Source: an uncultured Collinsella sp. (lineage in GTDB: Bacteria > Actinomycetota > Coriobacteriia > Coriobacteriales > Coriobacteriaceae). Taken from it: 64,000 nucleotides of DNA. The notes beneath the pieces are model-generated. The model was not told the origin of the DNA. It ran no database searches and was given only the letters and a program-made list of their open reading frames with translations. Both the position numbers and the translations under genes were made by a program. This document shows positions 56,774 through 64,000 of the stretch, piece after piece. Location: positions 23,185-87,184 of the forward strand of contig CAADSP010000075.1 of assembly GCA_900751755.1 (NCBI GenBank), given 5' to 3'. Each line of letters starts with the position of its first letter. Positions within the stretch are counted from its first letter, which is position 1.

Positions 56774-57346
56774 TTAGTTGAGCTTCAGGGCCTTCTGGAT
56801 GGGCAGATAGAGGGCGCCGACCAGAATGGCGTTAAAGACGGCGGTCATGGCGACGACGGGCAGCATGGCGGCGGCGAGCTCGCCTACCACGCCGAGCATG
56901 GCCATCTTGATGACCATGAAGATGACGCCGGAGACAAAGGTGGTCAGGAAGGTTGCGACAATAGCGATGGCGGGCTTGACCTGACCGTTCTTGCCGGCGG
57001 CGTTGACGATGCCGGCCATGAGCATGGCGGCGATGCCCTCGGCGGCAAAATCGACGAACGGCGAAGTGGTGGTGATCTGGATCACGGCAGCCGAGATGAG
57101 GCCAATGACGAGCGCCTGGCCGATGTTGGGACGAACGACCAGGATGGTGAGGCAGAAGGCCGAGATGATGAACTCGGGGCTGATCATGCCGCCCGAGATG
57201 CCCGAGATGGCCTTGCCGACGGTGAAGTTGAGGATGAAGCCGGCGGCGAGCAGGATGGCGAGCAGGACGAGGGCGCGGACATCGAGTTTGCCGCGGTCGG
57301 CGGTCTGGACGGTGCGGGGCTGGGCGGCGGTGGTGTTCTGAGACAT
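56774..57346 (-). CDS. ECF transporter substrate-binding (S) component, probable tryptophan importer
   Basis: A 190-residue protein with about six membrane segments (LVLLAILLAAGFILNFTVGK ... FIISAFCLTILVVRPN ... FEDFAAEGIAAMLMAG-type FVDFAAEGIAAMLMAGIVNA). The first 30 residues are a polar Thr/Gln-rich tail. Layout and context (ATPases and EcfT directly downstream) mark it as an S component. Its specificity is inferred from the leader: a peptide with three consecutive Trp codons and a terminator stand between promoter and gene, the classical arrangement for tryptophan-controlled genes. The ATG at 57346 follows AAAGGA. Confidence 0.82.
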   Translation of the reverse strand: MSQNTTAAQPRTVQTADRGKLDVRALVLLAILLAAGFILNFTVGKAISGISGGMISPEFIISAFCLTILVVRPNIGQALVIGLISAAVIQITTTSPFVDFAAEGIAAMLMAGIVNAAGKNGQVKPAIAIVATFLTTFVSGVIFMVIKMAMLGVVGELAAAMLPVVAMTAVFNAILVGALYLPIQKALKLN

Positions 57347-57391
57347 GGTGAAAATCCTTTCGGAATGGGAGTGCAAGAGAAAAGCGGAGGC

Positions 57392-57521
57392 GCGTGATGC
57401 GAATGCGATCGGGCTCGAGATAGAAAAAGGCCCCCGGTCGAAACCGGAGGCCTTCCAATCACCTAGAGCGCAAAAACAGGCGTGAGGGACTCACTGTCGA
57501 CCGATCGTATTCGCATCACGC
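57392..57521 (-). repeat. Long-range inverted repeat spanning the attenuator
   Basis: 57392-57412 and 57501-57521 are complementary at 20 of 21 positions. One arm directly follows the Trp codons of the leader peptide; the other lies downstream of the terminator. In the readthrough RNA they could pair and loop out the terminator. Confidence 0.75.
57423..57454 (-). terminator. Attenuator terminator of the tryptophan-ECF operon
   Basis: On the minus strand AAGGCCTCCGGT pairs with ACCGGGGGCCTT around TTCG and is followed by TTTCT. It lies 37 bases after the leader-peptide stop and 77 bases before the S-component start. Confidence 0.85.
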
Positions 57522-57559
57522 CACCACCAGTTGTTGAGAGACTTCATCGTGTTCTTCAT
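57491..57559 (-). CDS. Tryptophan-rich leader peptide
   Basis: A 22-residue open frame MKNTMKSLNNWWWRDANTIG-RQ on the minus strand starts at ATG 57559 behind a good ribosome-binding site (AAAGGAG). Codons 11-13 are three consecutive TGG. It is followed by a terminator and the ECF S-component gene, the classical leader-peptide attenuation layout known from trp operons. The segment after the Trp codons (TCACGCC on the plus strand, 57516-57522) can pair with GGCGTGA (57479-57485). A competing hairpin GTGAG/CTCAC covers the stop codon. Ribosome stalling at low Trp-tRNA would change which pairing forms. Confidence 0.82.
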   Translation of the reverse strand: MKNTMKSLNNWWWRDANTIGRQ

Positions 57560-57644
57560 GTTGGTGGCTCCTTTCGTGATGCCGTGGCGCGGTCGCACCT
57601 AGTTGCTGTTGCGCTGCACTATAGCACAGCGAAGTGTGTGCGGG

Positions 57645-57667
57645 GAAATCTTTTTTGAAAAGATTTC
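57645..57667. repeat. Hairpin upstream of the leader promoter
   Basis: GAAATCTTTT and AAAAGATTTC form a perfect 10-base stem with a TTG loop. The likely -10 element of the tryptophan-ECF operon (TATAGT on the minus strand, near 57622) lies just downstream. Confidence 0.45.
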
Positions 57668-57697
57668 AGGCGGGTTTCCCGTCGGTCAAAAGAGCGG

Positions 57698-57739
57698 GCT
57701 GAGCGGGCGAGGCTGCCATTGCTGCCTTGCCCGCTCAGC
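57698..57739 (-). terminator. Terminator of the C69 peptidase gene
   Basis: A 16-base stem GCTGAGCGGGC-ANNN-type arms (57698-57713 with 57724-57739, one G-T pair) with a 10-base loop; the minus strand continues CCGCTCTTTT. Confidence 0.75.
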
Positions 57740-57746
57740 TAAGACG

Positions 57747-59723
57747 TTACTCCTTATTGCGACGGTAGAGGAAGTAACCGCCCGCGGAGATGACGGCAAC
57801 GCCAGCGATGGCGAATGCAGCCACCACGCGGCCATCAAAACGATCACCGGTGGTGGGCAGGCCGCCCTTGGTGTTCGTCTTGTTGGTGGTTACCGTGGTC
57901 GTGGTGTCCGACTTGCCAGGCTTCTCGGGCTTGGTGGTGGGCTGCTCGGGCTTAGCGGGCTGCTCGGGGGTACCGGGCTGCTCAGGAGTACCAGGCTGCT
58001 CGGGAGTGCCAGGCTGATCCGGGGTGACCGGATCGGTGGCAAGAGCGTCCTTGGCGTAGGTGATGGACACCTTGAGGCCGTTGGTCTCGGTGTTCAGGTC
58101 GCTCGGGGTGAAGGGCTGGTCGAAGTTCTCAGCCTTCAGATAGGCGCGCATCTCCTGGAGCAAGGCCTTGCACTTCTTGTAGGTGTTCTCGGTAGCAGCC
58201 TTGCCGGCCTTGTTGGCCAGGGCAGTGCGGCCCTCGGTGGTCGTCTTGGCCAGCATGGCGGTGTCGACTTCCTTGTTCTGCTCGATGAGCTCGTTCTGGA
58301 GCGCATCGAGGTAGGTGCGGACGCTGGTGGCGAATTGTGCGCGGTTCGCGAAGCAAAGCGAGTTGATGTCCATCAGGACGTAGTTAATGGAGTTCTCGGG
58401 CTCCTCGTTGTTCACGATGTCCGTCTCGCTGCAGTGACCATAATCAACGGTCTGGTCGCTGAAGTAGGGGCTGACTTCGGTCATCAGAGCGGAGTATAGC
58501 GGGATAGCGACGGAGAACTCGGCGCAGGAGAGCATCTCCCACTGGATGGTTGCAACCTCGGGGTCATAGCCCTTTCGAATCTGGAAGAGGTTGGCCTCGG
58601 CGTTGCGGTCGGAACCGATGCTGCTGACACCGTCAGTATTGGCATTAAGGCCGGGGACTTTTTCACCGCGGTTGCCGAAGGCGCGAATCAGCTCAAACGT
58701 GTTCCAGTCGGACTTGCTGGGCTGGAAGAACAGCGGCTGCATCTCATGAACCATGGCACCGAGCGTGACGTCATTCTTGTCCTTGTCCTTGACGATCTCG
58801 TAGTCGGTGCCCTCGGTCAGCGGAGCCATAAAGTAGTCGCGGCCCTGGATATAACGCGCCCAAGAGCCCATGCCCGTATTGTTGATAGATGCACCGTAGG
58901 TCTGGGCAACATCGAACTGTCCGTCTTCAAAGTACTTGGCGAAGCCCTTCTCTTCGGGCATAGTCTTGATCCCCTCAGAGTGGAGGCAGTTCTCAGGATC
59001 GTCAAGATTGACCTGGAAATTGAGGTTACTAATGTTGGGGTTGACCGAAGCGACGTCGTCGGTCAGCTTCATAGCGATCCACTGGTGGCCGGAAAGCGCG
59101 GCGAACAGCCAAGTCTCGGTGTTGTCGGCGATGACAATCTGGTCGTTGGAGCAGACGCCCTGCTCGTCAATCAGACTGCCGATAAGCTCGACGCCCTCGC
59201 GGGCCGTTGCGCTCTCGCCCAAGATGACGCCCGCGTAGCTGTACTCGCCGATGCCGGTATTTTTGACCTCGGGATTTGCTTTGTGGGCATGCTTGGTCGT
59301 GGGATCCGCTGTCTTGGCATCGTCGTTGTAGGAGGTGCTCAGTGTTGCGGAGCAGGAGACGCCCTTCTCATTGATGCCGGCCTCGGAGTAGGCATCCCAG
59401 CGTCCGTCCCACTCAGCAGGATGGTCACGCACGTAGCTGTAACGATACGTAGTCTTGGTCGAGGTGTAGGAGAATCCGGACTCGTCCGAGCTGTAGGTAT
59501 GACCAGGGCCATAAGAGGGCTCGATGCCATAGTGTTTGAGGTAACGAGTGCCAATGTCCTCGGTGCGGCCATAGTACGTGTTACCGTCGGCCGTAAGGTT
59601 CTTGCCCATGTACATCTGCGTGCAGGCGAGCGCAGACGTCGGCATGGACATGATGGTTGCAGCTCCAAAGGCGAGGCCTATACCTAGCTTCTTGAGCGCG
59701 TTGACGGGGTGAGTTTTCCTCAT
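57747..59723 (-). CDS. Cell-wall-anchored C69-family dipeptidase
   Basis: A 658-residue surface enzyme. The signal peptide ends SALA| before Cys34, which becomes the N-terminal nucleophile of the C69 (PepD/U34) family after processing (CTQMYMGKNLTADGNTYYGR). Further family segments are GINEKGVSCSATLS, GVILGESATAREGVELIGSL and DNTETWLFAALSGHQWIAMK. A Pro-rich stretch of PGTPEQ repeats (about 575-600) spans the wall, followed by the canonical sorting signal LPTTGD, a hydrophobic segment and YRRNKE. It should release dipeptides outside the cell. A leader hairpin precedes its ribosome-binding site GGGAGGG. Confidence 0.93.
   Translation of the reverse strand: MRKTHPVNALKKLGIGLAFGAATIMSMPTSALACTQMYMGKNLTADGNTYYGRTEDIGTRYLKHYGIEPSYGPGHTYSSDESGFSYTSTKTTYRYSYVRDHPAEWDGRWDAYSEAGINEKGVSCSATLSTSYNDDAKTADPTTKHAHKANPEVKNTGIGEYSYAGVILGESATAREGVELIGSLIDEQGVCSNDQIVIADNTETWLFAALSGHQWIAMKLTDDVASVNPNISNLNFQVNLDDPENCLHSEGIKTMPEEKGFAKYFEDGQFDVAQTYGASINNTGMGSWARYIQGRDYFMAPLTEGTDYEIVKDKDKNDVTLGAMVHEMQPLFFQPSKSDWNTFELIRAFGNRGEKVPGLNANTDGVSSIGSDRNAEANLFQIRKGYDPEVATIQWEMLSCAEFSVAIPLYSALMTEVSPYFSDQTVDYGHCSETDIVNNEEPENSINYVLMDINSLCFANRAQFATSVRTYLDALQNELIEQNKEVDTAMLAKTTTEGRTALANKAGKAATENTYKKCKALLQEMRAYLKAENFDQPFTPSDLNTETNGLKVSITYAKDALATDPVTPDQPGTPEQPGTPEQPGTPEQPAKPEQPTTKPEKPGKSDTTTTVTTNKTNTKGGLPTTGDRFDGRVVAAFAIAGVAVISAGGYFLYRRNKE
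57966..58020 (-). repeat. 18-base repeats encoding PGTPEQ
   Basis: Three tandem copies encode PGTPEQ in the wall-spanning region of the C69 peptidase; related PEQPAKPEQP units follow. Confidence 0.8.
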
Positions 59724-59742
59724 TTTCCCTCCCAGCGTGCGA

Positions 59743-59766
59743 AAGCCCTCTGTCGCCAGAGGGCTT
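59743..59766 (-). promoter_or_regulatory. Terminator-like hairpin in the C69 peptidase leader
   Basis: AAGCCCTCTG pairs with CAGAGGGCTT around a 4-base loop; on the minus strand TTTCGC follows and the ribosome-binding site comes 10 bases later. The promoter must lie upstream, so the hairpin is inside the leader. Confidence 0.6.
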
Positions 59767-59957
59767 CAGCCAATAAAGACACCCCATTAGCGTAACGAAC
59801 TGGAAACAATATTCATCTATGAAAGACACTTACTCGATAAGCGTGATGAAATATGCGACGAGCGGTTAATTGTACTCAGTTTGTAGCTTTACTTTAATAA
59901 AGACGCCCTGTAATTACTGTAGCCGAATAAAGTAGCTGGGAATGCCTGAAATGAAAA
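59767..59957. other. AT-rich intergenic region
   Basis: About 190 bases, clearly more AT-rich than its surroundings. It should contain the promoter of the C69 peptidase gene. No gene or RNA was recognised. Confidence 0.5.
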
Positions 59958-59994
59958 TCCCCTGCTGTTTGGCAAATGCATAAACAGCAGGGGA
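59958..59994 (-). terminator. Terminator of the lipid kinase/small protein operon
   Basis: A perfect 13-base stem TCCCCTGCTGTTT / AAACAGCAGGGGA with an 11-base loop; the minus strand continues TTTTC. Confidence 0.85.
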
Positions 59995-60029
59995 GACGAT
60001 AATTTGATGAATATCATACCAATGTGGAA

Positions 60030-60122
60030 TTACTTCTTCCGGCGGTGGATCACGTTGATCGCATAGCCGACGAGCATGGCCAAAACGATGATGATAAAGC
60101 CGAGCAGGGGATTGTCGTTCAT
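60030..60122 (-). CDS. 30-residue single-span membrane protein
   Basis: An ATG at 60122 behind GGAGGAC opens a 30-codon frame ending in TAA. The product MNDNPLLGFIIIVLAMLVGY... has one membrane segment and a basic end (HRRKK), so the N terminus is probably outside. The gene starts 9 bases after the lipid kinase stop and is closed by a strong terminator 35 bases later, so it is a real last gene of that operon. Function unknown; small proteins of this shape often tune membrane enzymes. Confidence 0.8.
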   Translation of the reverse strand: MNDNPLLGFIIIVLAMLVGYAINVIHRRKK

Positions 60123-60131
60123 AGAGTCCTC

Positions 60132-61049
60132 CTATTTTCCGAGCGGGGAGAATTCGTCAACGATGAGGTCGAGGCATTGTGGAAGCGCGCGGGCTCCAAA
60201 GACGCCCGAATTGCTGGAGATAATTTCGCCATCGAACTGCATGCCCAGCGACGGGGTGCAGGTGATCTTGGCTTCCTTGGTCTGGATGATCTTGAACTGC
60301 GGGCGCCCGAGTACCTTGCCGGCGGGGTCAAGCGCAGCGGTGATCACGGTAGGCAGCAGCTGCACGGTGCGCACGGGTTCGATGACCGCAATGTCGACCA
60401 TGCCATCGTTCATGCGGCAGTCGGGGAACAGGTTGATGTCGTTTTGGATGACCGAGGTGTTGCCGGCCATGCAGCAGATGCCGTCGAGCTCCTCGACAAT
60501 GCCGTCATGCTCAATCGTAAAGTGCGCTACCGTAGGGTTGGGCGTGGCGAGCGCAGAGAGGAAGTAGGCGATCTCGCCGATGTCGTTTTTGGTGGGGGCG
60601 GCCTTCATCATGATCTCGGCGTCGAAGCCCGAGCCGGCGATGATGATGAAGCCGTGGCGCTTCTCGTTGCCGTTCTCGTCGAGCCAAAAGAGCTCGCCCA
60701 TGTCGACTTTGACCGTGCGACCGGCACGGCAGGCCTTGGCGAGCGCCGCCGCCTCGGGGGCATTGCCGATGTTGTTGAAGAACAGGCAGGCCGTACCGGA
60801 GGGGAAGACGAGCGTGGGGACACCGCATCCGCGCATCTGGTCGAGCACGTTGGAGACAGTGCCGTCGCCGCCCGAAACGACCACGCGGTCAAACTCGCGC
60901 ACGTCTGCCACGGCGTCCTCGGGTTCCATGCCATCGCCGATAAAGCGCATCACGACCTCGTCGCCGCCCTGTGCAAGGGCGTGCGTGAATGCGAAGATTT
61001 CATCTGAGCTGGGGCCCGATGCCGGGTTGTGGATGATAAGGCAGCGCAT
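60132..61049 (-). CDS. Diacylglycerol kinase family (YegS-like lipid kinase)
   Basis: A 305-residue cytosolic or membrane-associated kinase. DAGK catalytic features: IIHNPASGPSSDEIF near the N terminus, VVVSGGDGTVSNVLDQM near residue 57, VFPSGTACLFFNNIG with the phosphate loop, then GSGFDAEIM. The C-terminal part has NDGMVDIAVIEP and a final substrate region. It phosphorylates diacylglycerol, phosphatidylglycerol or a related lipid with ATP. First gene of a two-gene operon with the 30-residue membrane protein. Confidence 0.88.
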   Translation of the reverse strand: MRCLIIHNPASGPSSDEIFAFTHALAQGGDEVVMRFIGDGMEPEDAVADVREFDRVVVSGGDGTVSNVLDQMRGCGVPTLVFPSGTACLFFNNIGNAPEAAALAKACRAGRTVKVDMGELFWLDENGNEKRHGFIIIAGSGFDAEIMMKAAPTKNDIGEIAYFLSALATPNPTVAHFTIEHDGIVEELDGICCMAGNTSVIQNDINLFPDCRMNDGMVDIAVIEPVRTVQLLPTVITAALDPAGKVLGRPQFKIIQTKEAKITCTPSLGMQFDGEIISSNSGVFGARALPQCLDLIVDEFSPLGK

Positions 61050-61147
61050 ACTTACGTTCCCGTTCTGTGACTAACCGAGTATAGTTGTAAGGCAATGCCG
61101 ATATCCTACCCGTGTTTTTCGGGCCTAACCTTATTCGATGGGTTGAT

Positions 61148-62281
61148 ATGTACATTTCCACACATCAGGCTCTACTCGACTTTTGCCAGCGCGCCCGTGA
61201 GTTCGACGCGATTGCCGTCGATACCGAGTTTTTGCGCGAGCGCACGTTCCATCCGCGTCTATGTTTGGTTCAGATTGCCACCCCTGCTGAGAGCGTCGCG
61301 GTCGATCCCCTGGTAATCGACGACCTATCGCCGCTGGCCGAGCTTATGGCCGACGAGAGCGTGACCAAGGTCTTCCACGCGTGCTCGCAGGATATGGAGG
61401 TCATGCTCCATACCGTGGGCGTGCTGCCACGACCGATTTTCGATACGCAGGTCGCCGCCGCCTTTTTGGGCGAGCGCCAGCAGATTTCGTATGGCGCGCT
61501 TGTTCAGACGTTCTGCGGCGTATCGCTGCCCAAGACCGAGTCACTGACCGACTGGTCGCGCCGCCCGCTGACCGATAAGCAGATTGAGTATGCGATCGAT
61601 GACGTCAAGTACCTGATCGTCGCCTATACCGAGATGATGAGCCGCCTGCGCGAGCTGGGCCGTGTGGACTGGGTGCTCGACGAGCTGCGCCCGCTGGCTG
61701 ACGAGTCGCACTATCGCGCCGATCGCCACGAGGCGTTCCGCAAGGTCAAACGCATCAATTCGTGCAGCCGTCACCAGTTGGGCATCGCGCGCGAGCTCGC
61801 CGCCTGGCGCGAGGACCGCGCCGAGCGCCGTAACATCCCGCGCAAGTGGGTCATGTCCGACGACACGCTGCTTGCGCTCGTTAAGCGCAATCCCGTGCGC
61901 GTTGAGGAGTTCCGTAGCATCCGCGGTACCGATCAGTTGGGGGAGCGCGACGTGGACGGTGCGCTCATGGCCATCAAGCGCGGCGCGAGCTGCCCGCACG
62001 ATCGCCTGCCGCTCATGGTGCGCGGTCACCGTCAGATTTCGCCGGAGTTGGAGAGTGTGACGGACCTGATGTACGCGCTCATCCGCCTGGTTGCCGAGCG
62101 CTCGGGCGTGGCGACTTCGGTCATTGCCTCGCGCGATGACCTGGCCGACTACATTGAGCATCCCGAGCAGAGCCGCCTGCGCGAAGGTTGGCGCTTTGAG
62201 CTTGTGGGCTCGCGCCTGGACGATCTGCTTTCCGGCAATATGGGGTTGACGGTGAAGGACGGCAAAATCGAGCTCCTGTAG
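61148..62281 (+). CDS. rnd: Ribonuclease D
   Basis: A 377-residue DEDDy exonuclease: motif I IAVDTEFLRERTFHP at about residue 20, motif II KVFHACSQDMEVML near 76, motif III YAIDDVKYLIVAYTEM near 158 with the Tyr, followed by HRDC domains (RELAAWREDRAERRNIPRKW and a second repeat). RNase D trims the 3' ends of tRNA and other small RNAs. The start ATG at 61148 gives the usual N terminus MYISTHQALLDFC; an upstream in-frame ATG at 61112 has no ribosome-binding site. Confidence 0.94.
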   Translation: MYISTHQALLDFCQRAREFDAIAVDTEFLRERTFHPRLCLVQIATPAESVAVDPLVIDDLSPLAELMADESVTKVFHACSQDMEVMLHTVGVLPRPIFDTQVAAAFLGERQQISYGALVQTFCGVSLPKTESLTDWSRRPLTDKQIEYAIDDVKYLIVAYTEMMSRLRELGRVDWVLDELRPLADESHYRADRHEAFRKVKRINSCSRHQLGIARELAAWREDRAERRNIPRKWVMSDDTLLALVKRNPVRVEEFRSIRGTDQLGERDVDGALMAIKRGASCPHDRLPLMVRGHRQISPELESVTDLMYALIRLVAERSGVATSVIASRDDLADYIEHPEQSRLREGWRFELVGSRLDDLLSGNMGLTVKDGKIELL

Positions 62282-62345
62282 GGAAGCCTAGCCGGTTGAG
62301 TGGGTAAAATGCCTCCAACGTGTAACTCGACTCGGAGGAATTCGC

Positions 62346-63050
62346 ATGCCTTATTACTATGGATACGGCTTTGGCATCGACCCGCTGTACCTGCTGGTTG
62401 TTCTTGTCTGCACGGTGCTTGGCCTTGCCGCACAGAGCTATATCAACTCGACGTACAAGACGTGGTCCAAGGTTCGCTCGGACGGCGATACGGGTGCCAC
62501 AGTCGCTCGCCGCATGCTCGATGCCAACGGTTGTAGCGCCGTGGGTATCAAGGGTGTCGCTGGCGAGCTCACCGACCATTACAACCCGCAGGACAACAAC
62601 CTGTATCTGTCGGATGCCAACCGTTCGGGCGGTTCGGTCGCAAGCGTTGCCGTCGCCTGCCACGAGGCGGGCCATGCCGCCCAGCGTCAAAGCGGCTATG
62701 CCATGATGAAAGTGCGTACCGCCCTCGTGCCGGTCGTCAACTTTACCCAGAACACCTGGACCATCGTGTTACTCTTGGGCCTGTTTATGAACATTGCCGG
62801 GCTCACGACCCTCGCGTTGATCTTCTTCTCGTTTAGTGTGCTGTTCCAACTCGTTACGTTGCCTGTCGAGATTGACGCCAGCCGACGTGCTGTGGCGTAC
62901 ATCGAGCAGTCGGGCATGAGCTCCAAGCAGGTCAACGGCGCCAAGAAGGTACTGACGGCAGCCGCGCTTACCTATGTGGCTGCAGCGCTCACTTCGATCA
63001 TTCAGTTGCTCTACCTTATGGCTCGCTACAACAGAAACTCCAACCGATAA
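62346..63050 (+). CDS. Neutral zinc metallopeptidase (YugP-like)
   Basis: A 234-residue membrane peptidase. One segment at the N terminus (IDPLYLLVVLVCTVLGLAAQ), the zinc motif VAVACHEAGHAAQRQSGYAM near residue 100, then two further membrane segments and a late ILFFSFSVLF-type region. The C-terminal EIDASRRAVAYIEQSG carries the third zinc-ligand Glu. Family members are common in anaerobes; substrates are not known. GGAGG lies 7 bases before the ATG. Confidence 0.9.
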   Translation: MPYYYGYGFGIDPLYLLVVLVCTVLGLAAQSYINSTYKTWSKVRSDGDTGATVARRMLDANGCSAVGIKGVAGELTDHYNPQDNNLYLSDANRSGGSVASVAVACHEAGHAAQRQSGYAMMKVRTALVPVVNFTQNTWTIVLLLGLFMNIAGLTTLALIFFSFSVLFQLVTLPVEIDASRRAVAYIEQSGMSSKQVNGAKKVLTAAALTYVAAALTSIIQLLYLMARYNRNSNR

Positions 63051-63067
63051 CAAATGGGACAGGCAGG

Positions 63068-63097
63068 CGCCGCGGGGATTCGTGTCCTCGCGGCGCT
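63068..63097 (+). terminator. Hairpin between the zinc peptidase gene and xseA
   Basis: GCGCCGCGGGGA pairs with TCCTCGCGGCGC (one G-T pair) around a 6-base loop. The tail is not T-rich, so termination strength is uncertain. Confidence 0.6.
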
Positions 63098-63165
63098 GTA
63101 CTATGTGTTGGACTTAATTTCGCACGGGGCCGGAGCCTCTGTGCTCGATAACGAAAGGAGGCTGC

Positions 63166-64000
63166 GTGGCAGGCTGGAACCTAACCGGTAATGCCGTTTC
63201 CGCCGAGTTCGACGGTTCGGACGAGCAAGAGCGCAAGGAGCTCAGCGTGAGCCAGGCGGTGGAGATCGCCGCCGGTGCGCTCGATGCCATTCCGCAGCTG
63301 AGCGTCTTGGGCGAGGTCACGGGTTTTCGTGGTCCTAACGCCCGAAGCGGCCACTGCTATTTCCAGATCAAGGACGATTCGGCCGCCGTTGACTGCATCA
63401 TTTGGAAGGGTGCCTATCTCAAGCGCACGTTCGATCTGCGCGACGGTATGCAGGTGAGCTTTAAGGGCAGCTTCAATCTCTATAAGGCTACGGGCCGCAT
63501 GAGCTTTGTCGCTCGCTCGTTTTCGCTGGCGGGGGAGGGTCTGCTGCGTCAACAAGTGGCGCAACTGGCCGAAAAGCTACGCCGTGAGGGTCTGATGGAC
63601 GAAGCGCGCAAGCGCCGCATCCCGGTGTTCTGCTCCCGCGTGGCGGTCGTCACCTCGCTTTCGGGTGCCGTAATCGACGACGTCAAGCGCACATTGCGTC
63701 GTCGCAATCCGCTCGTCGAGCTCGTCTGCGTGGGTGCCAAGGTACAAGGCGAGGGTGCGCCGACAGAGCTCATTGAGGGTCTGCGCCGCGCCGCTTCCAT
63801 TACGCCGGCGCCCGACTGTATTTTGTTGGTGCGCGGCGGCGGCTCCTTTGAGGACCTCATGACCTTTAATGACGAGGAGCTTGCCCGCGCGGTGGCGGCT
63901 TGTCCCGTGCCCGTGGTGACCGGCATTGGCCATGAGCCCGATACCTCGATTTGCGACATGGTGAGCGACCGTCGCGCCTCCACGCCTACGGCGGGGGGCG
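63166..64000 (+). CDS. xseA: Exodeoxyribonuclease VII large subunit, N-terminal part (3' end outside window)
   Basis: About 278 residues are visible, open to the window end. The N-terminal OB fold (LGEVTGFRGPNARSGHCYFQ, then IKDDSAAVDCIIWKGAYLKR) is followed by the catalytic region with RVAVVTSLSGAVIDDVKRTL, DCILLVRGGGSFEDLMTFND and the signature GIGHEPDTSICDMVSDRRAS. It degrades single-stranded DNA together with XseB. The start is the GTG at 63166 behind AAAGGAG. The xseB gene is probably just outside the window. Confidence 0.93.
   Translation, partial: MAGWNLTGNAVSAEFDGSDEQERKELSVSQAVEIAAGALDAIPQLSVLGEVTGFRGPNARSGHCYFQIKDDSAAVDCIIWKGAYLKRTFDLRDGMQVSFKGSFNLYKATGRMSFVARSFSLAGEGLLRQQVAQLAEKLRREGLMDEARKRRIPVFCSRVAVVTSLSGAVIDDVKRTLRRRNPLVELVCVGAKVQGEGAPTELIEGLRRAASITPAPDCILLVRGGGSFEDLMTFNDEELARAVAACPVPVVTGIGHEPDTSICDMVSDRRASTPTAGG

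Noticed and set aside
62305..62338. CCTCC (62313) complementary to the GGAGG ribosome-binding site of the zinc peptidase gene, as a possible translational switch
   Set aside because: A TAAAAT -10-like element at 62305 would start transcription near or after the CCTCC, so the pairing segment is probably not in the mRNA.

Overview
The window is 64 kb of GC-rich, densely packed bacterial chromosome with strong Shine-Dalgarno sites and many intrinsic terminators. Gene content fits a saccharolytic anaerobic actinobacterium of the class Coriobacteriia, most probably Collinsella or a close relative. The clues are LPxTG-type surface proteins, flavodoxin with DUF3793, lactate dehydrogenase, ECF transporters, an acetyl-type lysine/DAP pathway and D-aspartate cell-wall genes. 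This placement comes from gene content and base composition, not from a search. No rRNA, tRNA, CRISPR array or intact insertion sequence was seen.

Layout. 1-1047: end of a polar amino-acid ABC importer. 1165-2893: flavodoxin, DUF3793 and a heavy-metal-binding protein around a promoter region with three DtxR/IdeR-like boxes. 3167-5728: sortase-anchored surface protein. 5725-7648: YolD/Y-family polymerase pair under a LexA-like box. 7862-9556: pgi. 9698-12566: three-gene unit (TraG/VirD4-type ATPase without membrane segments, ClpP-like protease, unknown protein) with upstream iteron-like repeats. 13056-14621: two HAD phosphatases. 14772-26160: a GntR regulator and a ten-gene catabolic operon built around homologues of the fructoselysine (frl) enzymes, with extra genes. 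26240-31061: TatD, TcdA, an SdpR/SdpI pair and EttA. 31067-33462: two low-complexity proteins. 33666-40481: NAD synthetase, aminotransferase, L-lactate dehydrogenase, a DUF2974 hydrolase and a nucleoid-associated protein.

40625-45992 is the lysine/diaminopimelate locus: a lysA-dapA gene fusion, dapB and dapH on the minus strand behind a lysine riboswitch, with a divergent M20 deacetylase. Together with the aminotransferase at 35764 these could give an N-acetyl DAP pathway. 46095-49689: a HigBA toxin-antitoxin pair, then a lipoprotein, an HTH protein and a membrane-anchored Ser/Thr kinase. 49728-54050: a cell-wall hydrolase, a MOSC protein, and a D-aspartate ligase with aspartate racemase. 54176-57559: an ECF transporter whose leader encodes a 22-residue peptide with three consecutive Trp codons followed by a terminator, so it is probably an attenuation-controlled tryptophan importer. 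57747-64000: a C69 peptidase with an LPTTG anchor, an unannotated 30-residue membrane protein, a lipid kinase, RNase D, a zinc metallopeptidase and the start of xseA.

Strongest candidates for something new: the tryptophan-ECF attenuation locus, the extended frl-like operon, the lysA-dapA fusion with an internal ribosome-binding site, the ATPase-ClpP-unknown unit, and the repeated placement of terminator hairpins directly in front of ribosome-binding sites.
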